64,000 nt of DNA from Allorhizobium ampelinum S4 (GTDB lineage Bacteria; Pseudomonadota; Alphaproteobacteria; Rhizobiales; Rhizobiaceae), in NCBI RefSeq assembly GCF_000016285.1, contig NC_011988.1, positions 1,047,501 through 1,111,500 of the forward strand. Reading direction: 5' to 3'. How positions within the stretch are numbered: position 1 is the stretch's first letter; each line of letters begins with the position of its first letter. A program made the translations under genes and the position numbers. Under the pieces are notes generated by a model. It saw nothing but the letters and a program-made list of their open reading frames with translations, searched no databases and had not been told where the DNA came from. Shown here in pieces: positions 29,422-38,535 of the stretch.

Positions 29422-29699
29422 CATTTTGAGCTCTCGCATCTCGTTTGCACCGAATGCTTTCAAGGCGAGGATGCATCAGCATCTTCGCGCCGTGGTGTTA
29501 GACAGTGGGGCTGCTGTGAGAAATACGAAGAGCAGATATTCGTCTGTTGTCCGCAGTCATGTCATCGGCATGATGCTTCATTACGAAGTCGAGCACGCAT
29601 CGCGGTGAACTGTCGTTTGACCCAGCCGGATGGCAGTAGCGTTCGATCTCCAAACCGCGCAAGGGTCGACAGCATCGTGCTGCTCTGCTAATCACGGCC
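29422..29699. other. intergenic stretch with no recognisable gene
   Basis: These 278 bases lie between the hcp-linked gene and the next plausible start. Short open frames on both strands lack ribosome sites and similarity. I see no tRNA, strong terminator or repeat. Confidence 0.4.
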
Positions 29700-30113
29700 A
29701 TGGCGATTAACCAACATATGATGTCGGCAAACGAAGAGCAGACTTTTTCAAAAGGTCTGAAGCCCGGCGTTCTGATTGCGATTATCGCGCTTGCGGTTGC
29801 CTATCTCGGCTTTTTGTTTGGGGCACCGTTACCCGCGCCGCTTGGCGCACACGGGTCGGCGCTTTTGCATGCGCCCCAGCAGACGCAGCATCTGGCTGCA
29901 CGGGAAAATGGCAGCCGGGCTGTTGCACTGGCGTCCCGGCCCGATCCACGCGTTCCAGTGCCGCCGCCTGTGGCTGTACTGAGCTTGGGGGCTGAGCATT
30001 TCCTGCTTGTCGGGCGGTCTTCCGTCCAGCGTGTCGAGCGTTCTTCGCCCTTGGTTTCCGGGCGGATTTCGCGTGCTAACCTGGCCAGGGCGCCGCCATC
30101 CTTGTCGGCTTGA
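29700..30113 (+). CDS. possible small membrane protein, doubtful
   Basis: This open frame of 137 codons contains a convincing hydrophobic helix near the N-terminus (GVLIAIIALAVAYLGFLFGA, about residues 23-42). A Pro/Ala/Arg-rich remainder then looks poorly coding. Starts at 29700, 29718 or 29721 are possible; none has a strong ribosome site. An opposite-strand frame (29829-30164) is equally long and equally unsupported. If real, it would be a single-pass inner-membrane protein. The second half may be noise or decayed sequence. Confidence 0.3.
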   Translation: MAINQHMMSANEEQTFSKGLKPGVLIAIIALAVAYLGFLFGAPLPAPLGAHGSALLHAPQQTQHLAARENGSRAVALASRPDPRVPVPPPVAVLSLGAEHFLLVGRSSVQRVERSSPLVSGRISRANLARAPPSLSA

Positions 30114-30284
30114 TCCCGTTTTTTCGATCAACGCGCGACCGCGCACCGACCGTCTGCCGTTCAATACCTGTGATCAGGATTATGCCGCAGACATCAAGCG
30201 TTTCATTTAAGCTTATAGCCTTTTCGCGGCGTTTGGCATGTGAAGACGCATCGGCAGCAGCGGCGCAGGCATGGATACTGTTCT

Positions 30285-32804
30285 ATGAAAACCTCTCCCT
30301 GGCTTGTGGCCACCTATGTGGTCATCATCGCCTTTGGCATCCTAACGGCACTGCCGAATATTTTGTCGCCAAACACGCTCAATAGCTTTCCCTCCTGGTT
30401 CCCGAAGGACAAGGTCGCACTTGGCCTTGACCTGCGCGGCGGCTCTCATCTGGTGCTTGAGGTCGATAGCGCCGATCTGGTGCAGGAAAGACTGCAAAGC
30501 CTGATCCAGGATTCGCGCCGTGCGCTGCGCGACGATGGCGTTGATGCCGCGACAGTGCGCAAAAGTGGCTCGTCGCTGGTCGTGACCCTTCAGTCGGCGG
30601 AGCAAAGAGCCGCAGCCTTGACCGCCTTGGGCAAGCTTGCCCATCCGGTCGGTCTGACGGGCGCGCCTGATCTGGCATTTACGGGTGAGGGCGCCACCAT
30701 ATCCATTACACTTGCCGAGGCCGGAATTACCGACCGTGCCAATGCCGGAGTGGAACAGAGCCTGGAAATCATCCGCCAGCGTATCGACCAGGTTGGTGTT
30801 GCCGAACCAACGATCCAGCGCATCGGTGGCGATCGTATTCTTGTGCAGCTTCCGGGTACGCAGGACCCGGCGCGCATTCGTGAACTTCTGGGCTCTACCG
30901 CCAAGATGAGCTTTCATATGCTGTCGGAAAATGCCACGGATGGCGCAGCCGTACCGCGCGGCGTCACCATGCTGAAGGACGATGAGGGCCGCACCTATCC
31001 GGTTGATGACCGGGTGGAACTGGCAGGCGACCGCTTGACCGATGCCCGTGTTGGTTTCGATCCGAATACCAATGAACCGCTGGTCAGTTTCCGTTTCGAT
31101 ACGGCGGGTGCGGCGCGCTTTGCTGAAATCACCCGCGCCAATGTTGGCAAGCCTTTTGCCATTGTTCTGGACGACAAGGTTCTGTCTGCCCCTGTCATCC
31201 GTGAGCCGATTACTGGTGGTTCCGGCCAGATTTCCGGGAATTTCACGGTGGAAAGCGCAACGGACCTTGCTGCATTGCTGCGCGCCGGGGCGTTGCCCGT
31301 CAAGCTCACGGTCATTGAAGAGCGGACGGTTGGTGCTGACCTGGGCGCGGACGCCATCAAGATGGGTGTCTATACCGGCTTGATCGGCTTTGCGCTGGTC
31401 GTCGGATTTATGATCGTGCTGTATGGTGGATGGGGAATAGTCGCCAATCTGGCCCTCGGTCTCAATGTCATCCTGACCTTCGCCTGCCTGTCGCTGATCG
31501 GGGCGACGCTGACGCTGCCGGGTATCGCGGGTATTGTGCTCGGCATTGGCCTTGCGGTTGACGCCAACGTTCTGATTAATGAGCGGATTCGGGAAGAAAC
31601 CCGCAAGGGCCGTGGTGCCATGGCGGCACTGGATGCCGGTTTCCGCCGGGCCTATTCCACCATTATCGATAGTAATGTGACGGCGTTGATCGCCACCCTG
31701 CTGCTGTTCTGGTTCGGCTCTGGCCCTGTTCGCGGTTTTGCCATCACCATGGGTCTGGGCATTGCCATATCGATGTTCACAGCGGTTTCGGTGGTGCGTG
31801 TCGTCATGCTCGCCATAATCAGGCGTTACAAGCTGAAGCGTCTCGATATCAAGCCGCTGCTTCCCCTCCAGTTGATCCCTGATGGAACACGCATTCGTTT
31901 CATGCGGGCGCGCTTCGTTGGCATCGGCATTTCTGCGTTCCTTTCGATTGCCTCTCTTATCCTGTTCGTCACGCCCGGCTTGAACTATGGCGTCGATTTT
32001 CGTGGTGGTATCCAGCTTGAAGTGGTGACCCAGGATCGCGCCGATCTCGCTGCCTTCCGCTCAGGCTTGGATGGGCTTGGGCTTGGCGATGTCACGCTTC
32101 AGGAATTTGGCGATGCTCGCCACCTGCTGGTTCGCGTCGAGCGGCAGCCGGGTGGTGAAGAAGCGCAGACCGCGGCGGTGGAGCGGCTGAGAACCGAGGT
32201 AAAGGTTATCGATGCAACGGCGTCGGTAGAGCGTACCGAAGTTGTTGGCCCGAAGGTGTCGGGAGAACTGGCGACCGCGGGTATCCTCTCGGTTGTCCTC
32301 GCCAGCCTGGCCATGCTGGGCTATATCTGGGCGCGTTTCGAGTGGCCTTTTGCGGTTGGCGCAATTGCGACACTCATTCTCGACGTCACCAAGACGATTG
32401 GCTTCTTCGCGCTCACCGGGCTTGATTTCAACCTGACGGCCATCGCGGCGCTGCTGACCCTGGTCGGCTATTCCGTCAACGACAAGGTCGTGGTCTATGA
32501 CCGGATGCGGGAGAATATGCGGCTTTACAAGACGATGCCGCTGCGTGAACTGATCGATCTGTCGATCAACGAAACGTTGGCCCGCAGCCTGTATACATCG
32601 GCCACTGCCTTTCTTTCGCTGTTGCCCATGGCCATCTGGGGCGGTAGCGCGGTTGAGAGCTTTGCCGTGCCGATGATTTTCGGCATTGCCATTGCGGCCT
32701 CATCGTCGGTGTTTATTGCCGCACCGATCCTGCTGTTCTTAGGCGATTGGCGTCGCAAGCGGGCGGCCGCTCCAGAAAAGCCAGCCGGTTCCGTCGAGGC
32801 TTGA
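30285..32804 (+). CDS. secDF: SecDF fused protein-export membrane subunit
   Basis: This 839-residue RND-type protein fuses SecD (first half; LGLDLRGGSHLVLEVD near residue 45, P1 head, then six helices) to SecF (second half; LNYGVDFRGGIQLEV near 570, then six helices). It starts at the ATG at 30285. SecDF uses the proton gradient to pull preproteins out of the Sec channel. The usual partner gene yajC is not adjacent. An unlinked, standalone secDF next to a T6SS locus is notable and may be a second copy. A strong terminator follows. Confidence 0.93.
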   Translation: MKTSPWLVATYVVIIAFGILTALPNILSPNTLNSFPSWFPKDKVALGLDLRGGSHLVLEVDSADLVQERLQSLIQDSRRALRDDGVDAATVRKSGSSLVVTLQSAEQRAAALTALGKLAHPVGLTGAPDLAFTGEGATISITLAEAGITDRANAGVEQSLEIIRQRIDQVGVAEPTIQRIGGDRILVQLPGTQDPARIRELLGSTAKMSFHMLSENATDGAAVPRGVTMLKDDEGRTYPVDDRVELAGDRLTDARVGFDPNTNEPLVSFRFDTAGAARFAEITRANVGKPFAIVLDDKVLSAPVIREPITGGSGQISGNFTVESATDLAALLRAGALPVKLTVIEERTVGADLGADAIKMGVYTGLIGFALVVGFMIVLYGGWGIVANLALGLNVILTFACLSLIGATLTLPGIAGIVLGIGLAVDANVLINERIREETRKGRGAMAALDAGFRRAYSTIIDSNVTALIATLLLFWFGSGPVRGFAITMGLGIAISMFTAVSVVRVVMLAIIRRYKLKRLDIKPLLPLQLIPDGTRIRFMRARFVGIGISAFLSIASLILFVTPGLNYGVDFRGGIQLEVVTQDRADLAAFRSGLDGLGLGDVTLQEFGDARHLLVRVERQPGGEEAQTAAVERLRTEVKVIDATASVERTEVVGPKVSGELATAGILSVVLASLAMLGYIWARFEWPFAVGAIATLILDVTKTIGFFALTGLDFNLTAIAALLTLVGYSVNDKVVVYDRMRENMRLYKTMPLRELIDLSINETLARSLYTSATAFLSLLPMAIWGGSAVESFAVPMIFGIAIAASSSVFIAAPILLFLGDWRRKRAAAPEKPAGSVEA

Positions 32805-32813
32805 TCAACAGAT

Positions 32814-32843
32814 CCCCGCTGCCGTCCACTGACGGCAGCGGGG
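32814..32843. terminator. bidirectional terminator after secDF
   Basis: CCCCGCTGCCGTC (32814-32826), loop CACT, GACGGCAGCGGGG (32831-32843) is a perfect 13-bp stem between convergent genes. The downstream plus-strand tail is CTATCGTTT. It should stop both secDF and the minus-strand FAD-protein gene. Confidence 0.75.
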
Positions 32844-32850
32844 CTATCGT

Positions 32851-34305
32851 TTATGCTGCGTCTTCGGCGGTTACTGGCGCATCGCGATGGGCTTCCTCAA
32901 GCCGCGCATATAGATGATCGGCGATGTCGCGAGCATGATGCGCGACCTGGGGAAGACCCATTAATTCCCCGAAGGTACCACGGGCAAGCGGTCCGGCGAC
33001 CAGTAGGCCCGGCGTTACCGCTCCATGCTGGTCGAGAAGGCGCGATTGCCGGTCGCAATGCAGCCCAAGACCGGTCGGGTCGAGGCCGATCAAGCCCTTA
33101 AGCGCAAGGTTGCGGAGATAAGGCTGGTTATCGATGATGGCGCCATGCGCCGGACCGGTGGCAATGACCACGGCATCGACAACACACGACACCTTTTCGG
33201 TACTGCGCGCCAGACGTAGGGAGACACGAATTTTCGAGCCATCATAGGATACTGTTTGTACCGACGCTGCCAGTATCTCCATCTGGCCCCTGCTGATCGC
33301 CTGGTTGATGGCCCCTTCCACTTGCGGGGCGATGCGGAATCGATGCACATCCCAAAAGGGGCGCAGATGGCGCACCAGGCGCCGCCTCTCATCGAGCGGT
33401 AGTGCGCCCCAGATCTCCTGGGCCTGAGCGCGAACCGCATCCAGCACGGCATGCCAACTGATGCCTTCCGCTGCGGCATGGTTGATCTGTTCACGGATGC
33501 GGCGCGTCAGATGCCGGATCGACCGACTGGGCGGGTCGATAAAGTCCCCATAGGGCTCCTGTACCGTCCCGGCATGGCCTCTGGAACGCAGGCCACGTCT
33601 TGAAATGCTGGTGATCGGCCCTTGATGGTGTCGCGCCAGCAAGGACGCAGCGATATCGGCACCCGTCAGGCCATTACCGACAATCAATACATTGTCTTCC
33701 GGGCGAATGACGTTGAGCGCATCCGGCACGGTCGCATCGGGAATGAAGCGTGGGTGTCCTTCCAGAATGGTGGCAAGCGCCTTTGGTGGCCTGGGGGAGG
33801 GATGACTGGTGGCAATCACCACATCATCTGCCTCCAGTGTTGTTCCATCCGCTTGTGTTACGCGCCAGCCGCGGGTGGACGGGTCCAGCGCAACGACATC
33901 GGATTTGACATGCTCTATCCGGCCATCGGCCAGATAAGGTGCCAGCTTCGAGGCGATATAGACACCGAAATCGCGGCGGCGCGGAAATATCCTGCCATCG
34001 TCCAAAGCCGCTTGCCTGTCTTCCTCACCCAGACGGTGCTTGCCGACCCAATCGAGGAAGTCGAGAGGTTCGTCCGGATCGAGGCTCATCCTGTCTGCCG
34101 GGACATTGATACGATGAGCCGGATCGACCGTGTCATAGGCAAGGCCGCCGCCAAGTCTTGCCCGCGGTTCGTATATGACGATGCGCACATGGCCGGGCTG
34201 TGTCTTGCGGGCCAGGTTCCAGGCGACGGCTGCTCCGGTAAAGCCGCCACCAATGATGGCGATTGTTGGCGGCTTTTTGGCCTGAGACAGGTTGGCGGCA
34301 GGCAT
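32851..34305 (-). CDS. FAD/NAD(P)-binding oxidoreductase (NAD_binding_9 type)
   Basis: The 484-residue flavoprotein has an N-terminal dinucleotide-binding motif IAIIGGGFTGAAVAWNLAR, then YEPRARLGGGLAYDTVDPAH with RINVPADRM, characteristic of the NAD_binding_9 family. A second nucleotide-binding motif is VLIVGNGLTGADIAASLL near residue 205. I prefer the ATG at 34305, which has GGAG upstream, over one ten codons earlier. The substrate is unknown. It follows sfnG-sfnB on the same strand after a 77-base gap, so it may take part in sulfur or organosulfur oxidation. Confidence 0.8.
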   Translation of the reverse strand: MPAANLSQAKKPPTIAIIGGGFTGAAVAWNLARKTQPGHVRIVIYEPRARLGGGLAYDTVDPAHRINVPADRMSLDPDEPLDFLDWVGKHRLGEEDRQAALDDGRIFPRRRDFGVYIASKLAPYLADGRIEHVKSDVVALDPSTRGWRVTQADGTTLEADDVVIATSHPSPRPPKALATILEGHPRFIPDATVPDALNVIRPEDNVLIVGNGLTGADIAASLLARHHQGPITSISRRGLRSRGHAGTVQEPYGDFIDPPSRSIRHLTRRIREQINHAAAEGISWHAVLDAVRAQAQEIWGALPLDERRRLVRHLRPFWDVHRFRIAPQVEGAINQAISRGQMEILAASVQTVSYDGSKIRVSLRLARSTEKVSCVVDAVVIATGPAHGAIIDNQPYLRNLALKGLIGLDPTGLGLHCDRQSRLLDQHGAVTPGLLVAGPLARGTFGELMGLPQVAHHARDIADHLYARLEEAHRDAPVTAEDAA

Positions 34306-34382
34306 GGAAGTTTCTCCACGAGATTTCATCGGCATTAGGCTACTTCATCGTGCAGAAAATCGGAAACGGTGCGATGCTTTTA

Positions 34383-35621
34383 TCAGCTCCAGGCATGGAG
34401 CGGTGGGTTCTCGCCATTCAGGTAATATTTGCCGAGAATGGAATATTTCCAGCGCACCGGGTCATGCAGCGTATGGGTTCGGGCATTGCGCCAATGACGG
34501 TCCAGATTGTGCTCGGCCAAAGTCGATCTCGTGCCTGCGAGTTCGAACAATTTATTGGTCGCCTCAATGGCAATCTCGGTCGATAGAATTTTTGCCTCGG
34601 CGGTGATGATTTGTGCCTGGGCGACGGTGTCGGTATTGGGGTTGGCAACAGCGATGTCGATGGCTCTACCGGCTTTTTCCAGCAATGCCTGCGCCGCATG
34701 CAGGCGTAGCGATAGGCTGCCAACAGCCTGGATCGTGTAGGGATCGTCGCTGGCGCGCTCCAGGCCTGAATCCACCCAGGGCCGGGATTTGGTGCGGACG
34801 AAATCGATGGTTTCGACAATCGCCGCCTGGGCGATGCCAGTATCGACGGCAACCTGGATGATCTGGAAAATTGCGCCGTCGGCAGTCGGTACCTCATAGC
34901 CCTTGTAGCCCGGAACCAGCCAGGCTTTGTCCACCTTGACATTCTCTAGAATGACGGTGCCTGAGAGCGTGGTGCGCTGGCCGAAACTGGACCAGTCGTC
35001 GATAACCGTCAGGCCGGGTGCATCGCGGTCGGCGATGGCGTACCAGGCGCGGCCTTCCTCATCCAGGGCGACGATTGGCACTTTGTGGGCAAGTAACGCA
35101 CCGGAGGAATAGAATTTCTTGCCGTTAACGATGACATGATCACCGTGATCGGTAAATTTCGTTTCGAAATCGGCGGCCCGTTTCGAGCCGAATTCCGAAA
35201 AGGCATTGCCCAGCCGCAAGCCTTTCAGCACTTCCCCGAAGATCAATTGCTGTTGGGCTTTGTCGGACACGGTGCGAATTGCCGCCACGACGCCCAGATG
35301 GTTCTGCGCCACCTGTCCGATGGAGGAATCGGCCTGCGAAATGATTTCGATGACTTTCGCCAGCGTGGCATAAGAAAGCTCGGGGCCACCGAACTCCTTT
35401 GGGACATTGATCGACCAGAGGCCGCTTTGGGAAAAAGCGTCGAGTTCCGCAACCGGCCAAATTCTGTCCCGGTCCCGGAGAGCCGCATCCTTGACGAAAT
35501 CTGCTGCGAGGCGATGGGCGATCTCGATGGCTTCCGCATCGCTTCTGATTACATGTGCGGGCTCAATGGGACGCGGGATGGCAGGTATTCCGGCTTTTTC
35601 CGGCTTTGCAATGATATTCAT
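34383..35621 (-). CDS. sfnB: SfnB-family acyl-CoA-dehydrogenase-like monooxygenase
   Basis: This 412-residue protein has the acyl-CoA dehydrogenase/DszC fold: the N-terminal helical domain (SQSGLWSINVPKEFGGPELS), a beta domain (GNAFSEFGSKRAADFETKF, VIVNGKKFYSSGALLAHKVP) and a C-terminal bundle. SfnB proteins accompany SfnG in dimethyl-sulfone and sulfonate sulfur scavenging under sulfate limitation. It probably uses reduced flavin rather than acyl-CoA. It starts at 35621 behind GGGAGA, 43 bases after sfnG. Confidence 0.85.
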   Translation of the reverse strand: MNIIAKPEKAGIPAIPRPIEPAHVIRSDAEAIEIAHRLAADFVKDAALRDRDRIWPVAELDAFSQSGLWSINVPKEFGGPELSYATLAKVIEIISQADSSIGQVAQNHLGVVAAIRTVSDKAQQQLIFGEVLKGLRLGNAFSEFGSKRAADFETKFTDHGDHVIVNGKKFYSSGALLAHKVPIVALDEEGRAWYAIADRDAPGLTVIDDWSSFGQRTTLSGTVILENVKVDKAWLVPGYKGYEVPTADGAIFQIIQVAVDTGIAQAAIVETIDFVRTKSRPWVDSGLERASDDPYTIQAVGSLSLRLHAAQALLEKAGRAIDIAVANPNTDTVAQAQIITAEAKILSTEIAIEATNKLFELAGTRSTLAEHNLDRHWRNARTHTLHDPVRWKYSILGKYYLNGENPPLHAWS

Positions 35622-35664
35622 GAAAATCTCCCTGGGTTAACGGACAACTGCGTATTTCGATCGG

Positions 35665-36774
35665 TTATTCGGCAGCTTGCAGTGCGCCGTCTTCCCGCGC
35701 TTCCAGTTCGCGCACCAACGGAATGACCTTTTTGCCAAAAAACTCCACCTCTTCCTGGAAATGCAGGAAGCCCATCAGGATCAGGTCCGCACCGGCGCGT
35801 TTATGCTCGATGATCCGTTCGGCGACCTGTTGCGGCGTGCCGATCAGGTTGGATTTGAAGCCATCGTTATATTGGACCAGATCCTGGAAGGTGGATTTTG
35901 CCCAATTGCCTTCGCGCTCCGGCGAGGCGTTGCCGGCATTCTGAACTTCATGCTTGAAACCATTGACGGCATCTGGAATGGCCTTGTCGATGATTTCCTT
36001 CAGGGTGTCCTGAGCTTCCTGCTCGGTGTCGCGGACAATGCCGAAGGCATTCATGCCAATCCTGGTGCGCCAGGTTTTGCCGAATAGTTTTTCCTTGGCG
36101 CGGATGTCATCGACCTGGGCTTGCAGGCCTTCCGGCGTATTGCCGTTGGTGAAATACCAATCCGACACGCGGGCCGCCATGTCTCGCGCAGCGCGTGAGG
36201 AGCCGCCCTGGAAGACCTGTGGAACCCCACCTTCCGGCTTCGGTTTCATGGAATAGTCGTTGAAGCGATAGAAATCGCCGCGCAGATTATAGCTGTCCTC
36301 GGTCCAGATGCCGCGAATGGCCCGGATGAATTCTTCTGAGCGACGGTAACGCTCGTCATGGTCCAGCCACGGTTCGCCAATCGACGTAAATTCACCCCGG
36401 AACCAGCCCGAGACGATATTCACATCGACGCGCCCGTTGGTGAGGTGGCTGATTGTGGCGATCTGCTTGGCAAGCAGGGCCGGGTGCCAGGGGCCGGGAA
36501 GCACGGCGGCGATAACCCGCAGTTTTTCAGTCGCCGCCAGTAGGGCGTGGCTGAAAGACACGGATTCGTGCTGGTTGTCGGCGCCATAACCGGCGGTGAA
36601 GCGGATCTGGCTGAGGGCGTAATCGAAGCCGCTCTGCTCGGCAATCTGCGCCAGTTTGCGGTTATACTCTATCCCCCAATGGGTCCGTTGTTCGATGGAA
36701 CTGATGACCAATCCGCCGGAGACATTGGGAACCCAATAGGCGAATTTCAGCGGCTCTCTTTTCTGGTGTGGCAT
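35665..36774 (-). CDS. sfnG: SfnG, FMNH2-dependent dimethyl sulfone monooxygenase
   Basis: The 369-residue luciferase-like monooxygenase opens PHQKREPLKFAYWVPNVSGG, close to known SfnG proteins. It contains RVIAAVLPGPWHPALLAKQ, VDVNIVSGWFRGEF and GGSSRAARDMAARVSDWYFT. It converts dimethyl sulfone to methanesulfinate with FMNH2 and oxygen. I chose the ATG at 36774, preceded by GGAGGAG, over the in-frame ATG five codons upstream. It is the first gene of the minus-strand unit. The usual sigma-54 regulator sfnR and a flavin reductase are not adjacent. Confidence 0.92.
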   Translation of the reverse strand: MPHQKREPLKFAYWVPNVSGGLVISSIEQRTHWGIEYNRKLAQIAEQSGFDYALSQIRFTAGYGADNQHESVSFSHALLAATEKLRVIAAVLPGPWHPALLAKQIATISHLTNGRVDVNIVSGWFRGEFTSIGEPWLDHDERYRRSEEFIRAIRGIWTEDSYNLRGDFYRFNDYSMKPKPEGGVPQVFQGGSSRAARDMAARVSDWYFTNGNTPEGLQAQVDDIRAKEKLFGKTWRTRIGMNAFGIVRDTEQEAQDTLKEIIDKAIPDAVNGFKHEVQNAGNASPEREGNWAKSTFQDLVQYNDGFKSNLIGTPQQVAERIIEHKRAGADLILMGFLHFQEEVEFFGKKVIPLVRELEAREDGALQAAE

Positions 36775-37064
36775 ATCCGTCTCCTCCATTGGGTTTCAAA
36801 AGTGACCTGCAACATTGCATGCGATCTCGCTGGCTGCATTGCGCAATATTTATAAACGATAGAAATAGTAGATAATAAATCAAAGGTCATATTCGCTGTC
36901 CGGCGGAGGCCAGTTGGAATAATTTGCTCAAAAAGTCTGATGGATGAGACGGGTCTTGCCGCTTCGGAGCCTTACAATGCAGCCGTGCAGCTCCTGGTTT
37001 TTCTCCCTTGCATTTATTGGGAATCTTGAATAGATAAATTCAACTATTCAAGGAATATTGAAAT
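36775..37064. promoter_or_regulatory. divergent promoter region between sfnG and arsR
   Basis: This AT-rich 290-base gap between divergent genes holds the sfnG promoter on the left and the arsR promoter on the right. A perfect 10-bp palindrome ATTGCGCAAT (36838-36847) lies 64 bases upstream of the sfnG start and could bind a regulator. I looked for a sigma-54 GG-N10-GC element for sfnG and did not find a convincing one. Confidence 0.4.
37026..37051 (+). promoter_or_regulatory. probable ArsR operator
   Basis: TTGAATAG (37026-37033) and CTATTCAA (37044-37051) form a perfect inverted repeat with a 10-base spacer, directly in front of arsR. The right half touches the ribosome site AAGGA, so bound ArsR would block the promoter region and perhaps translation. 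Autoregulation by ArsR at such a TTCAA-type dyad is standard for the family. Confidence 0.65.
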
Positions 37065-37436
37065 ATGGATCAAAAACAGGCTCTCTCCGCCTTCGCCGCT
37101 CTTTCCCAGGAAACCCGGCTGCTGATCGTCCGTATGCTTGTTGTCGCTGGGCCAGATGGCATGGCTGCCGGTGCGCTCGCCGACAAGATCGACGTGTCTC
37201 CCTCCAATATCTCCTTCCATCTCAAGGAGCTTGAACATTCCGGATTGATTGCCGCGCAACGGCAGTCACGGTCGATTATTTATACCGCCAATTATGCCGC
37301 CCTGGGCGGACTTGTCCGGTTTCTGATGGAGGATTGCTGTTCAGGACATCCTGACATCTGCGTGCCCGTTGCTGAGCTTGCCGTCTGCTGTGCTCCGGGA
37401 TCGAAGCCACCGGTCGCCACGTCATTGGAGCGATAA
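37065..37436 (+). CDS. arsR: ArsR-family arsenic-responsive repressor
   Basis: The 123-residue winged-helix repressor shows AFAALSQETRLLIVRML, DKIDVSPSNISFHLKELEHS (recognition helix) and SIIYTANYAALGGLVRFLME. The C-terminal CCSGHPDIC supplies candidate As(III)-binding cysteines, placed after the last helix rather than in the recognition helix as in plasmid R773 ArsR. It heads a five-gene operon and represses it until arsenite or antimonite binds. The next start codon follows by four bases. Confidence 0.92.
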   Translation: MDQKQALSAFAALSQETRLLIVRMLVVAGPDGMAAGALADKIDVSPSNISFHLKELEHSGLIAAQRQSRSIIYTANYAALGGLVRFLMEDCCSGHPDICVPVAELAVCCAPGSKPPVATSLER

Positions 37437-37440
37437 ACAG

Positions 37441-38535
37441 ATGTCCAAATTCGAACGTTATCTGACGGTCTGGGTTTTCCTCTGCATTCTCGCAGGGATC
37501 GCGCTTGGACATGCCATGCCCGGTGTGTTTCAGGTCATCGGTGCCGCCGAAATCGCCAAGGTTAATATCCCGGTTGCGGTGCTGATCTGGTTGATGATTA
37601 TTCCGATGTTGATCAAGATCGATTTCGCAGCGCTTGGGCAGGTTGGTCGTCACTGGCGCGGCATCGGTGTTACGCTGTTCATCAATTGGGCGGTCAAGCC
37701 CTTTTCCATGGCGCTGCTTGGCTGGCTGTTTATCGGCACCCTGTTTCGGCCCTTGCTTCCGGCTGTGCAGATCGACTCCTATATTGCCGGACTGATCATT
37801 CTGGCTGCGGCACCCTGCACGGCCATGGTCTTCGTCTGGTCTAACCTGACAAAGGGCGAGCCTCATTTTACCCTTTCCCAGGTCGCATTGAACGATGCGA
37901 TCATGGTCGTGGCCTTTGCGCCCATCGTCGGCCTGTTGCTTGGCCTGTCCGCCATCACCGTACCTTGGGATACCCTGGTGTTTTCGGTGGTGCTCTACAT
38001 CATCCTTCCAGTGATCGCGGCGCAGATTTTGCGGCGCAGTCTGACCTCGTCCGGCTCTTCGGCCTCGCTCGACCGTTTGCTGAAGGTGCTGCAACCGATG
38101 TCGCTTGTAGCGTTGCTGGCCACGCTGGTATTGCTGTTCGGGTTCCAGGGCGAGCAGATCATTGCACAACCGACCATTATCGCCCTTCTTGCCGTGCCGA
38201 TCCTCATCCAGGTCTATTTCAATTCGGGCCTCGCCTATCTGCTGAACCGTATGACGGGTGAGCAACATTGCATTGCCGGTCCTTCAGCCCTGATCGGCGC
38301 GTCGAATTTCTTCGAGCTGGCGGTTGCCGCTGCCATCAGCCTGTTCGGCTTCAATTCCGGTGCCGCCCTTGCGACGGTCGTCGGCGTTCTCATCGAAGTG
38401 CCGGTCATGCTGTCGGTCGTCTGGATCGTCAATCGCAGCAAGGGTTGGTACGAGCGCGGCACGGCGGTGCAGGCGGCTGGTCTTTCCCAAGCCAATAGTC
38501 ATGAAACAAACACCCAGGAGAAGGTCCGGTCATGA
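37441..38535 (+). CDS. acr3: Acr3-type arsenite efflux permease
   Basis: This 364-residue protein has about ten transmembrane helices. Family signatures are LIWLMIIPMLIKIDF, LIILAAAPCTAMVFVWSNL with the essential Cys after AAAP, and IGASNFFELAVAAAISLFG. Acr3 exports As(III) using the proton gradient. The start at 37441 matches the usual N-terminus (MSKFERYLTVWVFLCIL); an earlier in-frame start would overlap arsR. It overlaps arsC by four bases. Confidence 0.94.
   Translation: MSKFERYLTVWVFLCILAGIALGHAMPGVFQVIGAAEIAKVNIPVAVLIWLMIIPMLIKIDFAALGQVGRHWRGIGVTLFINWAVKPFSMALLGWLFIGTLFRPLLPAVQIDSYIAGLIILAAAPCTAMVFVWSNLTKGEPHFTLSQVALNDAIMVVAFAPIVGLLLGLSAITVPWDTLVFSVVLYIILPVIAAQILRRSLTSSGSSASLDRLLKVLQPMSLVALLATLVLLFGFQGEQIIAQPTIIALLAVPILIQVYFNSGLAYLLNRMTGEQHCIAGPSALIGASNFFELAVAAAISLFGFNSGAALATVVGVLIEVPVMLSVVWIVNRSKGWYERGTAVQAAGLSQANSHETNTQEKVRS

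Noticed and set aside
29829..30164. 111-codon minus-strand frame
   Set aside because: Arg/Pro/Gln-rich with no ribosome site or motif; no better supported than the plus-strand alternative, so not listed as a gene.
36775..36960. Sigma-54 promoter for sfnG
   Set aside because: I searched for GG-N10-GC in the right context and found no convincing TGGCAC-N5-TTGC match.
37276..38268. 330-codon minus-strand frame
   Set aside because: Antisense to acr3; very hydrophilic, repeat-like composition reflects the complement of a membrane-protein gene.
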